A stretch of DNA of 23,145 bases from Omnitrophica WOR_2 bacterium RIFCSPLOWO2_12_FULL_51_24 (GTDB taxonomy: Bacteria; Omnitrophota; Gorgyraeia; Pluralincolimonadales; Pluralincolimonadaceae): the NCBI GenBank assembly GCA_001805885.1, contig MHHC01000026.1, positions 1 through 23,145 on the forward strand. The letters are read 5' to 3'. Under the pieces are notes generated by a model, which worked only from the letters and a program-made list of their open reading frames with translations, ran no database searches and was not told the origin of the DNA. This document shows positions 1 through 6,636 of this stretch, piece after piece (the stretch's first letter is position 1; each line of letters starts with the position of its first letter). The position numbers were made by a program, and so were the translations under genes.

Positions 1-57
1 AAGAAGGGCCACCGCCAGGAATTGACGAAACTGAAGATAAAAGAGATAAAGATCTAG
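1..57 (+). CDS. rplU: 50S ribosomal protein L21, C-terminal end (partial)
   Basis: The first 18 codons read KKGHRQELTKLKIKEIKI and end at TAG 55-57. This matches the basic tail of ribosomal protein L21, where a KxGHRQ-x-x-T-x-[VL]KI pattern is typical. L21 binds 23S rRNA in the large subunit. The rest of the gene lies before the window. The call is supported by the next gene being rpmA (L27), because rplU-rpmA-obg is one of the most conserved bacterial gene orders. Only the tail is visible, so the identification rests on this motif and the context. Confidence 0.85.
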   Translation, partial: KKGHRQELTKLKIKEIKI

Positions 58-59
58 CT

Positions 60-110
60 TAGGCCCTTCCTTAATCGGATCAGGAAGGCCTATACTTTAG
101 TATAGGAGGA
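60..110 (+). promoter_or_regulatory. rpmA leader with two mutually exclusive hairpins
   Basis: Hairpin 1 pairs TAGGCCCTTCC (60-70) with GGAAGGCCTA (83-92), ten pairs with one bulged C. Hairpin 2 pairs CCTATAC (89-95) with GTATAGG (100-106) around a TTTA loop, seven perfect pairs. They share bases 89-92, so both cannot form fully. The 3' arm of hairpin 2 covers the first bases of the rpmA ribosome binding site AGGAGGA (104-110). This looks like a translational switch or an mRNA-processing site between rplU and rpmA; the function is inferred. Confidence 0.45.
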
Positions 111-114
111 GACA

Positions 115-354
115 ATGGCTCATCATAAAGGACAAGGTTCAACCAGAAACGGCCGCGACAGCAATTCCCAGAGGCTCGGGTTAAAGGCTTCAGGCGGAGA
201 GAAGGTCACAGCCGGAAGCATAATAATAAGGCAGCGCGGGACCCCGTTTAAAGCGGGTATCAATGTAGGCAAGGGTAAAGACGATACGCTTTTCGCCTTA
301 AAAGACGGGATAGTCACTTTCAAGTCCAAGACAGTCAGTATCCTGCCACAATAA
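115..354 (+). CDS. rpmA: 50S ribosomal protein L27
   Basis: A 79-residue basic protein beginning MAHHKGQGSTRNGRDSNSQR and containing the L27 signature around GSIIIRQRGTPFKAGINVG (residues about 35-53). L27 sits in the large subunit and its N-terminal tail reaches towards the peptidyl-transferase centre. The N-terminus starts directly with the mature-type MAHHKG sequence, so it lacks the cleavable extension found in Firmicutes. It is slightly shorter than the usual 84-94 residues, missing the extreme C-terminus. The start is fixed by a strong AGGAGGA at 104-110. It lies between rplU and obg, as expected. Confidence 0.97.
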   Translation: MAHHKGQGSTRNGRDSNSQRLGLKASGGEKVTAGSIIIRQRGTPFKAGINVGKGKDDTLFALKDGIVTFKSKTVSILPQ

Positions 355-375
355 AATAAGAAGCCGAAAGCCAAG

Positions 376-1344
376 GTGTTTGTAGATACCGCGAAGATCG
401 AGGTCAAGGCAGGCCACGGCGGCGACGGTTGCTCGAGTTTATATAAGGACAGGTATTCCCGCTACCCGGTCACAAACGGCGGACCCGGCGGGAACGGCGG
501 CAACGTCGTAATAAGGGCGAACGAGAATATACACACCCTCCTGGACTTCCAATACCGCAGGCACTTCAAGGCCCACAAAGGCGAGAACGGCTCATCCAAT
601 AATAAGAACGGCAAGACAGGGGAGGACTGCGTCATTGAGGTCCCTGTCGGGACTATCGTCAAGGATTTCGATAAGGGCCACATCTTAAGGGACCTGACCG
701 CATCCGGCGAGAGTTTTATTGTCGCCAAAGGCGGCCTCGGCGGGCGAGGCAACGCCTCGAAGAAACCAGCGACAAAAGGCGAACCCGGCGAAGAGAAGAT
801 ACTGCAGCTCGAATTGAAGCTTATCGCGGATTGCGGGCTTCTCGGTTTCCCGAACGCCGGAAAATCGTCCCTGATATCGTTTATCTCCAAGGCCAAACCC
901 AAGATCGCCGCGTACCCGTTCACGACCAAAGAGCCTGTCCTTGGCATCGTCGAATATGACCCGGACCGGCATTTTAAAATAGCGGATATCCCCGGGCTGA
1001 TAGAAGGCGCGCATGAGGGTAAGGGCCTGGGCCATAAATTTCTCCGCCATATAGACCGGACGAAATTACTGATACACATAATCGATATGGCCGGGGTGGA
1101 CGGCAGGGACCCGGTCGAGGATTATAAAATATTAAATAACGAATTGAAACAATACGGCGGTCACGTCGAGAAGAAGCCGCAGGTACTCGTCGCAAATAAG
1201 ATGGACCTGCCGGAGGCGGAAGCGAACCTGAAAAGGTTTAAAGAAAAAACAAAAAGGGATATAATACCCATATCGGCGAAGACCGGCGATGGGACAAAGG
1301 AATTAGTAGAGGTAATAGTAAAAAAACTGGATGAAATAGGATGA
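376..1344 (+). CDS. obg: GTPase Obg/CgtA, short form without the C-terminal OCT domain
   Basis: A 322-residue P-loop GTPase involved in large-subunit assembly and stress control. The N-terminal glycine-rich Obg fold covers about residues 1-155 (GHGGDG, GGPGGNGGN, GGLGGRGN runs). The G domain follows, with P-loop GFPNAGKSS near 157-165, DIPGLIEGA near 204, NKMD near 274 and a SAK loop near 300. The protein ends right after the G domain, whereas E. coli and B. subtilis Obg (390 and 428 residues) continue; the OCT-type tail is absent. The start is GTG at 376 with only a weak upstream purine stretch, but the protein aligns with Obg from its first residues (FVDTAKIEVKAG). Its TGA overlaps the proB ATG (ATGA), so translation is probably coupled. 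Confidence 0.95.
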   Translation: MFVDTAKIEVKAGHGGDGCSSLYKDRYSRYPVTNGGPGGNGGNVVIRANENIHTLLDFQYRRHFKAHKGENGSSNNKNGKTGEDCVIEVPVGTIVKDFDKGHILRDLTASGESFIVAKGGLGGRGNASKKPATKGEPGEEKILQLELKLIADCGLLGFPNAGKSSLISFISKAKPKIAAYPFTTKEPVLGIVEYDPDRHFKIADIPGLIEGAHEGKGLGHKFLRHIDRTKLLIHIIDMAGVDGRDPVEDYKILNNELKQYGGHVEKKPQVLVANKMDLPEAEANLKRFKEKTKRDIIPISAKTGDGTKELVEVIVKKLDEIG

Positions 1345-2126
1345 GGGATAATTTTCTTTCGAATTTAAAATTGGTAGTGGTCAAGGTCGGGACTTCGACA
1401 TTATCGTCGAAATCCCATCCTATGGACAAACACGCCGTAAAGAAGATCTCCGATCAGGTCTGCGGGCTCCTGGATAAGGGGATAAAAGTCGTCCTCGTAA
1501 GCTCGGGTGCTATCGGCGCCGGCATGCATTTGTTGGGGCTGAAGGCCCGCCCGAAAACACTCAACCATCTCCAGGCCGCCGCTGCCATCGGCCAGGCCCA
1601 GCTTATGAAGGCCTATGATGAATATTTCAAGGACCACGGCCGCAAGGTCGCGCAGGTCCTCCTGACGCGCGACGACCTCGAGGAACGCAAGAGATACGTA
1701 AGCGTGAAGAGCACGATCCAGACTATCCTCGAATACGGCGCCGTCCCGATCATAAACGAGAACGACACGGTCTCGGTCGATGAGATAAAATTCGGCGACA
1801 ACGACACGCTCGCGAGCCTTGTGACGACCCTGCTCGGGGCAGATCTCCTTATAATACTCTCCGATGTCGACGGCCTCTACAGCCACATGGGAAAGAAAGA
1901 AGTGATAGATACCGTAAGGGAGATAAATAGCGGGATAGAAAAGCTCGCTTGCGGCACAGACAAGGAGACGTGCGTCGGCGGGATGTCGACAAAGATCAGG
2001 GCCGCAAAAGTAGTCACGGATTCCGGGATACCCATGGTCATCGCGAACGGGAAGACAGAAGGAATTTTAATAAAGATCGTCAACAAGGAAAAAGTCGGCA
2101 CGATCTTCATACCACGAGATAAATAA
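1341..2126 (+). CDS. proB: Glutamate 5-kinase without PUA domain
   Basis: Catalyses ATP-dependent phosphorylation of glutamate, the first step of proline synthesis. The 261 residues form one amino-acid-kinase domain: VVKVGTSTL with Lys15 near the N-terminus, VSSGAIGAG near 53-61, NENDTVS around 138-144 and SDVDGLY around 174-180, followed by the VGGMSTKIRAA segment. E. coli ProB has 367 residues because of a C-terminal PUA domain, which is missing here. The start overlaps the obg stop by four bases. The next gene is proA, the following enzyme of the pathway, separated only by a palindromic repeat. Confidence 0.95.
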   Translation: MRDNFLSNLKLVVVKVGTSTLSSKSHPMDKHAVKKISDQVCGLLDKGIKVVLVSSGAIGAGMHLLGLKARPKTLNHLQAAAAIGQAQLMKAYDEYFKDHGRKVAQVLLTRDDLEERKRYVSVKSTIQTILEYGAVPIINENDTVSVDEIKFGDNDTLASLVTTLLGADLLIILSDVDGLYSHMGKKEVIDTVREINSGIEKLACGTDKETCVGGMSTKIRAAKVVTDSGIPMVIANGKTEGILIKIVNKEKVGTIFIPRDK

Positions 2127-2173
2127 CCCCTTACCGTCCCTCTCCCCATAGGGGAGAGGATTAAGGTGAGGGG
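2127..2173 (+). repeat. 47-base palindromic repeat-like element between proB and proA
   Basis: A perfect nine-pair inner stem, CCTCTCCCC (2139-2147) with GGGGAGAGG (2151-2159), has an ATA loop. An outer stem pairs CCCCTTACC (2127-2135) with GGTGAGGGG (2165-2173), with one T-G wobble. Similar CCCTCTCCCC...GGGGAGAGGG palindromes are common dispersed elements in bacterial genomes (general knowledge). The element starts right after the proB stop, and its 3' edge gives the only purine-rich stretch before proA, 13-15 bases from the ATG. There is no T-run, so it is not a classical terminator. Confidence 0.6.
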
Positions 2174-2188
2174 GAGCGGAGTTTTTGA

Positions 2189-3448
2189 ATGAGCGACTTA
2201 AAGAAAGAAATACTGTCCATCGCCCAAGAAGCGAAGAAGGCGTCATTTCTCATGGGGCAGATATCGTCGGCGATAAAAGATAGGGCCCTGCTATCGATGG
2301 CTGATGCCCTCGAGAAGGTCAAGCCCGCCATATTCGCGGCTAATAAAAAAGACGTCCGGCAGGCGAAGGCGAAAAAGTTGAAGTCGGCTTTTATCGACCG
2401 CCTGATATTAAACGATAAGAGAATAAAGGCGATGGCCGGGTCACTGCGAGAGGTCGCGGCGCAGCACGATCCTATCGGCGAAGTCATGAAGATGTGGACG
2501 CGTCCAAACGGCCTCTGGATAGGAAAATTGAGAGTGCCGCTCGGCGTGGTCGGGATCATATATGAATCCAGACCTAACGTTACGGCCGATTGCATAGGCC
2601 TGTGCCTCAAGGCCGGAAACAGCGTCATATTGCGCGGCGGGAGCGAGGCGATAAACTCGAACATCGCGATCTTCGATGTACTCAATGGCGCGGCAAAAAA
2701 GAACGGTATTCCCCATGGAGCCGTCAATCTGATAAAGACTACCGATAGAAAAGCCGTCCACATCCTTCTTACTTTGAGCGATTATGTGGATCTTATAATA
2801 CCCCGCGGCGGCGAGAGCTTGATAAAGGAAGTCGCGCGCCGGTCGAGGATCCCTCTCCTCAAGCATTATAAGGGCGTATGCCACGTCTATGTCGATGAGG
2901 ACGCGGACCTTAATATGGCCGAGAAAGTATGTTTCAACGCGAAGGTCCAGCGGCCCTCGGTTTGCAACTCTATGGAGACGCTCCTTGTAAATGAGGAGAT
3001 CGCGGCGAGGTTCCTGCCCTCGATGATAAAGAAATATAAAGAAGCCGGCGTAGAGATAAGGGGCTGCCCTATGACGAAGAGGATCGTCAAGGGCATAAAG
3101 GCGGCGGCAGAAAAGGACTGGTTTACGGAATACCTTGACCTGATCCTTTCGATAAAAGTAGTAAAGGATTTGCATGAAGCGATCGAGCACATAAACAAAT
3201 ACGGCACCAAGCTCTCGGACGCTATCGTGACCGAGAACTACCATAACGCGGTCGAATTCCTGAGAAAGATCGATTCGGCGTCGGTCTATGTCAACGCTTC
3301 GACCCGTTTTACGGACGGCGGCGAATTCGGGTTCGGCTCCGAGATAGGGATCTCGACCGATAAGTTCCACGCGCGCGGACCTGTAGGCGTAGAAGAACTG
3401 ACGAGCTACAAATATATCATTTACGGGGACGGACAGATAAGGGAGTGA
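2189..3448 (+). CDS. proA: Gamma-glutamyl phosphate reductase
   Basis: NADPH-dependent reduction of gamma-glutamyl phosphate to glutamate semialdehyde, step two of proline synthesis. The 419 residues match the family's usual length of about 415. Visible motifs are PLGVVGIIYESRPNV and LKAGNSVILRGGSEA in the cofactor-binding half, and the catalytic-cysteine segment PSVCNSMETLLV with Cys259. The C-terminal DGGEFGFGSEIGISTDK-HARGPVG segment is also typical. The ATG at 2189 follows a weak ribosome-binding region made by the palindromic repeat just upstream. proB and proA lie in pathway order and probably share a transcript. Confidence 0.97.
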   Translation: MSDLKKEILSIAQEAKKASFLMGQISSAIKDRALLSMADALEKVKPAIFAANKKDVRQAKAKKLKSAFIDRLILNDKRIKAMAGSLREVAAQHDPIGEVMKMWTRPNGLWIGKLRVPLGVVGIIYESRPNVTADCIGLCLKAGNSVILRGGSEAINSNIAIFDVLNGAAKKNGIPHGAVNLIKTTDRKAVHILLTLSDYVDLIIPRGGESLIKEVARRSRIPLLKHYKGVCHVYVDEDADLNMAEKVCFNAKVQRPSVCNSMETLLVNEEIAARFLPSMIKKYKEAGVEIRGCPMTKRIVKGIKAAAEKDWFTEYLDLILSIKVVKDLHEAIEHINKYGTKLSDAIVTENYHNAVEFLRKIDSASVYVNASTRFTDGGEFGFGSEIGISTDKFHARGPVGVEELTSYKYIIYGDGQIRE

Positions 3449-3452
3449 CAAC

Positions 3453-4022
3453 ATGCGTATAGGCATACTGGGCGGCACCTTCAATCCCATCCACGTAGGC
3501 CATCTTGTATTGGCCGAAGAGGCGAGAGAGAAATTAAGCCTCGACAAAGTGATATTCGTCCCGGCATACGTACCGCCGCACAAGAAAGATGAGGAGCTCG
3601 CCGAACCTAACGACAGGTTCAAGATGGTCGAGTTGGCGTTGAGGGGGAATTCCGATTTTGAGGTTTCGACGTTCGAGATGGACTCGAAGACGACGTCTTA
3701 TTCGGTCGAGACGCTGAAGGCGTTCAAACAGAAATACGGCGAAGAGGCGAAGCTCTTCTTTATTACGGGCGCGGATTCACTGGGGGAGATCTATTCATGG
3801 AAAGAGATCGACCAGATATTCAAACTCTCGCAGTTCATCGTGGCCAACCGCCCGGGATACGAGATCGGTAACGTCCCGAGCGGCATCGATGTCGTTACGA
3901 TAACCTCGCTTGAGATATCGTCCTCGCTTATAAGAAAGAAGATAAAGGAAGGCAAGTCGATAAGGTATCTTGTTCCCGAGCCGGTGAGGGAATACATAAT
4001 AGCCCGAAGGCTTTACAGATAA
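3453..4022 (+). CDS. nadD: Nicotinate-nucleotide adenylyltransferase
   Basis: Adenylates nicotinate mononucleotide with ATP to form deamido-NAD. The 189 residues fit the family. The nucleotidyltransferase motif GGTFNPIHVGHL (residues 7-18) carries the HxxH pair His14/His17, and the C-terminal ISSSLIR (155-161) is the family's ISSTxIR signature. The ATG follows the proA TGA by four bases, with GGGAG (3441-3445) as ribosome binding site. nadD is often followed directly by rsfS; here corA, a CNNM transporter and a zinc ribbon come between. Confidence 0.95.
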   Translation: MRIGILGGTFNPIHVGHLVLAEEAREKLSLDKVIFVPAYVPPHKKDEELAEPNDRFKMVELALRGNSDFEVSTFEMDSKTTSYSVETLKAFKQKYGEEAKLFFITGADSLGEIYSWKEIDQIFKLSQFIVANRPGYEIGNVPSGIDVVTITSLEISSSLIRKKIKEGKSIRYLVPEPVREYIIARRLYR

Positions 4023-4034
4023 AGGAATGATACG

Positions 4035-5000
4035 ATGAGAAACTATTATTTTACGCCGGAAGGCAAGCTTCGCAAGGACATACCGGTCGAGGAATTCCGC
4101 CAGGCGCTCTCGGTCGAGAACTCCCTTTTATGGGTCGACATGGAAGCCCTTGAGGACAGCGATATCGAGACATTGATGGATGTCTTCGGCTTACATCCGC
4201 TGACCATAGAGGACTGCATCATGGTCAACGCGAGGCCAAAGGTCGAGGATTTCCAGAGCTACCTCTTCCTTGTCATCCAGGGCGTGAAGGCAGCTATCGA
4301 TACGAAAAAAATAGAGATATTCGAGGTGGACTTCTGCCTGGGCAAAAACTATCTCATCACCGTCCACACGGACCAGGTCAACCCGATAACCCTTAATCTC
4401 GAAAGGGTAGACAAGGGTTCTCCGGTCATCGCGCGCGGCAGCGACTTCCTTATGTGTTCCATACTCGAGTCGCTGGCGGACAGCTACTATCCCATCGTGG
4501 ACCAGTTTGACAAACGGGTCGATGACATGGAAGCGGAGCTCTTTAAAGACCCGACGACAAAGACCTTTAACCAGATATACAGGCTGAAGAACGATACGAT
4601 GTTCCTGCGCCGGAGTATCGGTCCACAGGTCGATATCTTTTCGGTCCTGACTCGCGGCGACTTCCCGCTCATAAGGCAGGCTAATTACGTATATTTCAGG
4701 AACGTCTATGACCACCTTGTAAGGATAAACGACATCGTGGGCACTTCCCGCGACATCGTAACAGGCGCCCTTGAGGCGTACGTATCCATCGTATCGAACA
4801 AGCTCAACGAGGTCATTAAGGTCCTGACGCTCCTTGCGACCGTAATGATGCCTTTTGTCGTGATCCCCGGCATCTACGGGATGAACCTGAAGTTCCTTCC
4901 GTTTTCGCAGCACGAGAGCGGGCTTTGGTTCATATTGGCGTTCACGGCGCTCCTGACCGTATTGACGGTACTGTATCTAAAGAAGAAGAATTGGTTATGA
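4035..5000 (+). CDS. corA: CorA-family magnesium/cobalt transporter
   Basis: A 321-residue member of the CorA divalent-cation channel family (pentameric inner-membrane channels). A large cytoplasmic N-terminal domain is followed by two membrane helices at the C-terminus, about residues 260-280 and 296-316. The signature YGMN, with GMN at 282-284, lies in the loop between them, followed by LKFLP. The positively charged KKKNWL tail fits the family. The ribosome binding site is AAGGAA (4022-4027), overlapping the nadD stop. The end overlaps the following CNNM-type gene through ATGA, suggesting coupled expression. Confidence 0.93.
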   Translation: MRNYYFTPEGKLRKDIPVEEFRQALSVENSLLWVDMEALEDSDIETLMDVFGLHPLTIEDCIMVNARPKVEDFQSYLFLVIQGVKAAIDTKKIEIFEVDFCLGKNYLITVHTDQVNPITLNLERVDKGSPVIARGSDFLMCSILESLADSYYPIVDQFDKRVDDMEAELFKDPTTKTFNQIYRLKNDTMFLRRSIGPQVDIFSVLTRGDFPLIRQANYVYFRNVYDHLVRINDIVGTSRDIVTGALEAYVSIVSNKLNEVIKVLTLLATVMMPFVVIPGIYGMNLKFLPFSQHESGLWFILAFTALLTVLTVLYLKKKNWL

Positions 5001-6001
5001 TGGAAGAACTCAAGGAATTCTGGCCACTCCTGCTGGCAATAGGAATATTGCTTATCTTTTCGGCGTTTTTCTCCATGTCCGAGACCGCGCTCATCTCGTT
5101 GAGCAAAATACGCCTGCGCCACCTGCTGGCAAAGGGTACTAAGAATGCGAAACTGGTCTATGCGCTCCTCTCTAACCCCGACCGTCTTATTACCTCGATC
5201 CTGGTGGGCAATAATATCGTAAATACCGCCATCTCCGTCCTCATCGCTTTTGTGCTTATCCATATATATGGAAAAGATGTCGGTATGATCCTTGCGACCA
5301 TAATAGGCGCCACCATACTTGTTGTGTTCGGAGAGATAATACCAAAGGTCTTCGCGATCCAGCGCTCGGAGAAGACTTCCCTCAAGATTGCCGTCCCGCT
5401 GAAATTCGTCCTCGCAGTTTTAGCGCCTATAGCCCGTGTCTTTTATGGCCTGGGGAGCGGTATCATAAAAGTTTTCGGCGGCGAAGCGAAGCGCGGGCCC
5501 CTGATCACAGAGGAAGAGATAAGGCTCATGATAGAGCTTGGCAAGGAAGAGGGCGTCCTCGGCGATGAGGAGCGCAAGATGCTCCATAAGATATTCGAGT
5601 TCGGCGATACGCTCGTCAGCGAGGTCATGGTCCCGAAGGAGAAGATAATAGCCGTAGATATCGATGCCTCATCCGAGGAGCTGCTTAATCTCCTGGTCGA
5701 GGAAGGGCACGCGAGGATACCTGCCTATAAAGGCTCGATCGACAACATAGAGGGGATCATTTACGCGCGGGACCTGCTTTATATCTGGCAGAACAAAGGC
5801 CTCGTCATAATACCTGATCTGCTGCACCCCTCATATTTTGTGCCGAAGAACAAACGGGTCAGCGACCTGCTTAAGGATTTCCAGCGCATGCGGATACAGA
5901 TGGCGATAGTGGTGGACGAGAAGAAGCGGACGGCCGGCCTTATCACTCTCGAAGACCTTACAGAGGAGATAGTCGGCGAGATAGACGAGTCGATCGAATA
6001 A
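4997..6001 (+). CDS. CNNM (DUF21) transporter with CBS pair, HlyC/CorC family
   Basis: About 334 residues. The N-terminal CNNM/DUF21 membrane domain has a first helix LLLAIGILLIFSAFFSM with SETALISLS, a VGNNIVNTAISVL helix and the GEIIPK motif; a cytosolic pair of CBS modules follows (about residues 205-330). Members export Mg2+ or other divalent cations, or affect cobalt/magnesium resistance. The protein ends at EDLTEEIVGEIDE, so the C-terminal CorC_HlyC domain of longer relatives is absent. I place the start at ATG 4997, which overlaps the corA stop; ATG 5000 is equally possible. A longer frame opens at 4925 but would bury 76 bases in corA with no family similarity. Confidence 0.9.
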   Translation: MMEELKEFWPLLLAIGILLIFSAFFSMSETALISLSKIRLRHLLAKGTKNAKLVYALLSNPDRLITSILVGNNIVNTAISVLIAFVLIHIYGKDVGMILATIIGATILVVFGEIIPKVFAIQRSEKTSLKIAVPLKFVLAVLAPIARVFYGLGSGIIKVFGGEAKRGPLITEEEIRLMIELGKEEGVLGDEERKMLHKIFEFGDTLVSEVMVPKEKIIAVDIDASSEELLNLLVEEGHARIPAYKGSIDNIEGIIYARDLLYIWQNKGLVIIPDLLHPSYFVPKNKRVSDLLKDFQRMRIQMAIVVDEKKRTAGLITLEDLTEEIVGEIDESIE

Positions 6002-6029
6002 AGGCCCATGGGCTTTCCGGCCGGCCATC

Positions 6030-6058
6030 TTGACAGGCATTATGCGGTGTGGTAAACT
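6030..6058 (+). promoter_or_regulatory. Sigma70-type promoter for the zinc-ribbon gene and rsfS
   Basis: TTGACA (6030-6035) is a perfect -35 box. Seventeen bases downstream lies TAAACT (6053-6058), four of six matches to TATAAT. It sits just after the CNNM gene and 36 bases before the zinc-ribbon ATG, so it would start a separate short transcript that ends at the hairpin at 6593-6622. Confidence 0.6.
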
Positions 6059-6093
6059 ACAAACTATTCCAAAACCCCAAGAGGAGGTGTTCA

Positions 6094-6234
6094 ATGGAAG
6101 GTTATTGCGTAAAATGCAAGAAGAAGCAGGAGATGAAGGATGCTGAGAAGCAGAAGATGAAGAACGGCCGCGACGCCATGAAAGGCAAATGCCCGGCTTG
6201 CGGAACCGGAATGTACAGGATATTAGGGAAGTAA
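6094..6234 (+). CDS. Small zinc-ribbon protein (DUF5679 type)
   Basis: A 46-residue protein beginning MEGYCVKCKKKQEMK and ending CPACGTGMYRILGK. Two CxxC pairs, Cys5/Cys8 and Cys33/Cys36, should bind one Zn2+. The intervening KMKNGRDAMKGKCP pattern is that of the DUF5679 family, whose function is unknown to me. The frame opens further upstream at 6049, but the GAGGAGGT at 6081-6088, six bases before ATG 6094, clearly sets the start. It has its own promoter (6030-6058) and stops one base before the inferred start of rsfS, so the two are probably co-translated. Confidence 0.88.
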   Translation: MEGYCVKCKKKQEMKDAEKQKMKNGRDAMKGKCPACGTGMYRILGK

Positions 6235-6235
6235 G

Positions 6236-6577
6236 ATAGATACCAGATCAAAGGCCACACTGATAGCTGAGACAGCCAAAGAGAAGAAGGCCGAAGACAT
6301 AGTCTTGGTGGATGTGAGTAAGGTATCATCGTTTTGTGATTACTTCATCGTAATGACCGCGACCAACACCCGCCAGGTCAAGGCTGTATCGGAAGAGATA
6401 GAAGCGAAGCTGGAGGAAGAAGGGATAAGACTCTGGCACAGGGAAGGCGGCAGGGAATCAAATTGGGTTTTGCTGGATTTCGGCAATTGTGTGGTGCATA
6501 TATTCGAGCCCGACGCCCGGAAGTTCTATGACCTGGAGAGCCTTTGGGGCGATGTGCCGCAGGAGAAACTCAACTAG
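6236..6577 (+). CDS. rsfS: Ribosomal silencing factor RsfS, apparent AUA start
   Basis: RsfS binds ribosomal protein L14 (uL14) and blocks subunit joining when nutrients are short. The conserved core KKAEDIVLVDVSKVSSFCDYF, NTRQVKAVSEEIE, HREGGRESNWVLLDFGNCVVHIF and FYDLESLWGD is complete. The first in-frame conventional start is TTG at 6305, but that removes the conserved LIAETAKEKKAEDIV segment, which is open upstream to a stop at 6224-6226. No ATG, GTG or TTG occurs there; only ATA at 6236 (giving xDTRSKATLIAE) and CTG at 6260 are possible. ATA 6236 sits one base after the preceding stop, with AGGGAAG (6225-6231) upstream, exactly where a coupled start would be. I annotate from 6236, giving 113 residues. 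An ATG-to-ATA sequence error is the main alternative. Confidence 0.85.
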   Translation: MDTRSKATLIAETAKEKKAEDIVLVDVSKVSSFCDYFIVMTATNTRQVKAVSEEIEAKLEEEGIRLWHREGGRESNWVLLDFGNCVVHIFEPDARKFYDLESLWGDVPQEKLN

Positions 6578-6592
6578 GAGACAGATAATATC

Positions 6593-6622
6593 AATGCCAC
6601 CCGCGTCAATGCGGGTGGCATT
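6593..6622 (+). terminator. Hairpin between rsfS and argS, probable terminator
   Basis: AATGCCACCCGC (6593-6604) pairs perfectly with GCGGGTGGCATT (6611-6622) around GTCAAT, a 12-pair stem. The following ATATTTAAA is U-rich but is not a clean T-run, so termination may be partial. The hairpin ends only 14 bases before the argS ATG. Confidence 0.65.
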
Positions 6623-6636
6623 ATATTTAAACCGAT

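Noticed and set aside
4925..4996. Longer N-terminus for the CNNM transporter
   Set aside because: The added residues lie inside the corA coding region, are hydrophilic and not family-like; ATG 4997/5000 fits the overlap pattern used throughout the window.
6001..6029. Terminator after the CNNM gene
   Set aside because: GCCCATGGGC and CCGGCCGG are short self-complementary sites without a usable loop or a T-run.
6049..6093. Longer N-terminus for the zinc-ribbon protein
   Set aside because: It would start inside the promoter spacer, before the strong GAGGAGGT ribosome binding site.
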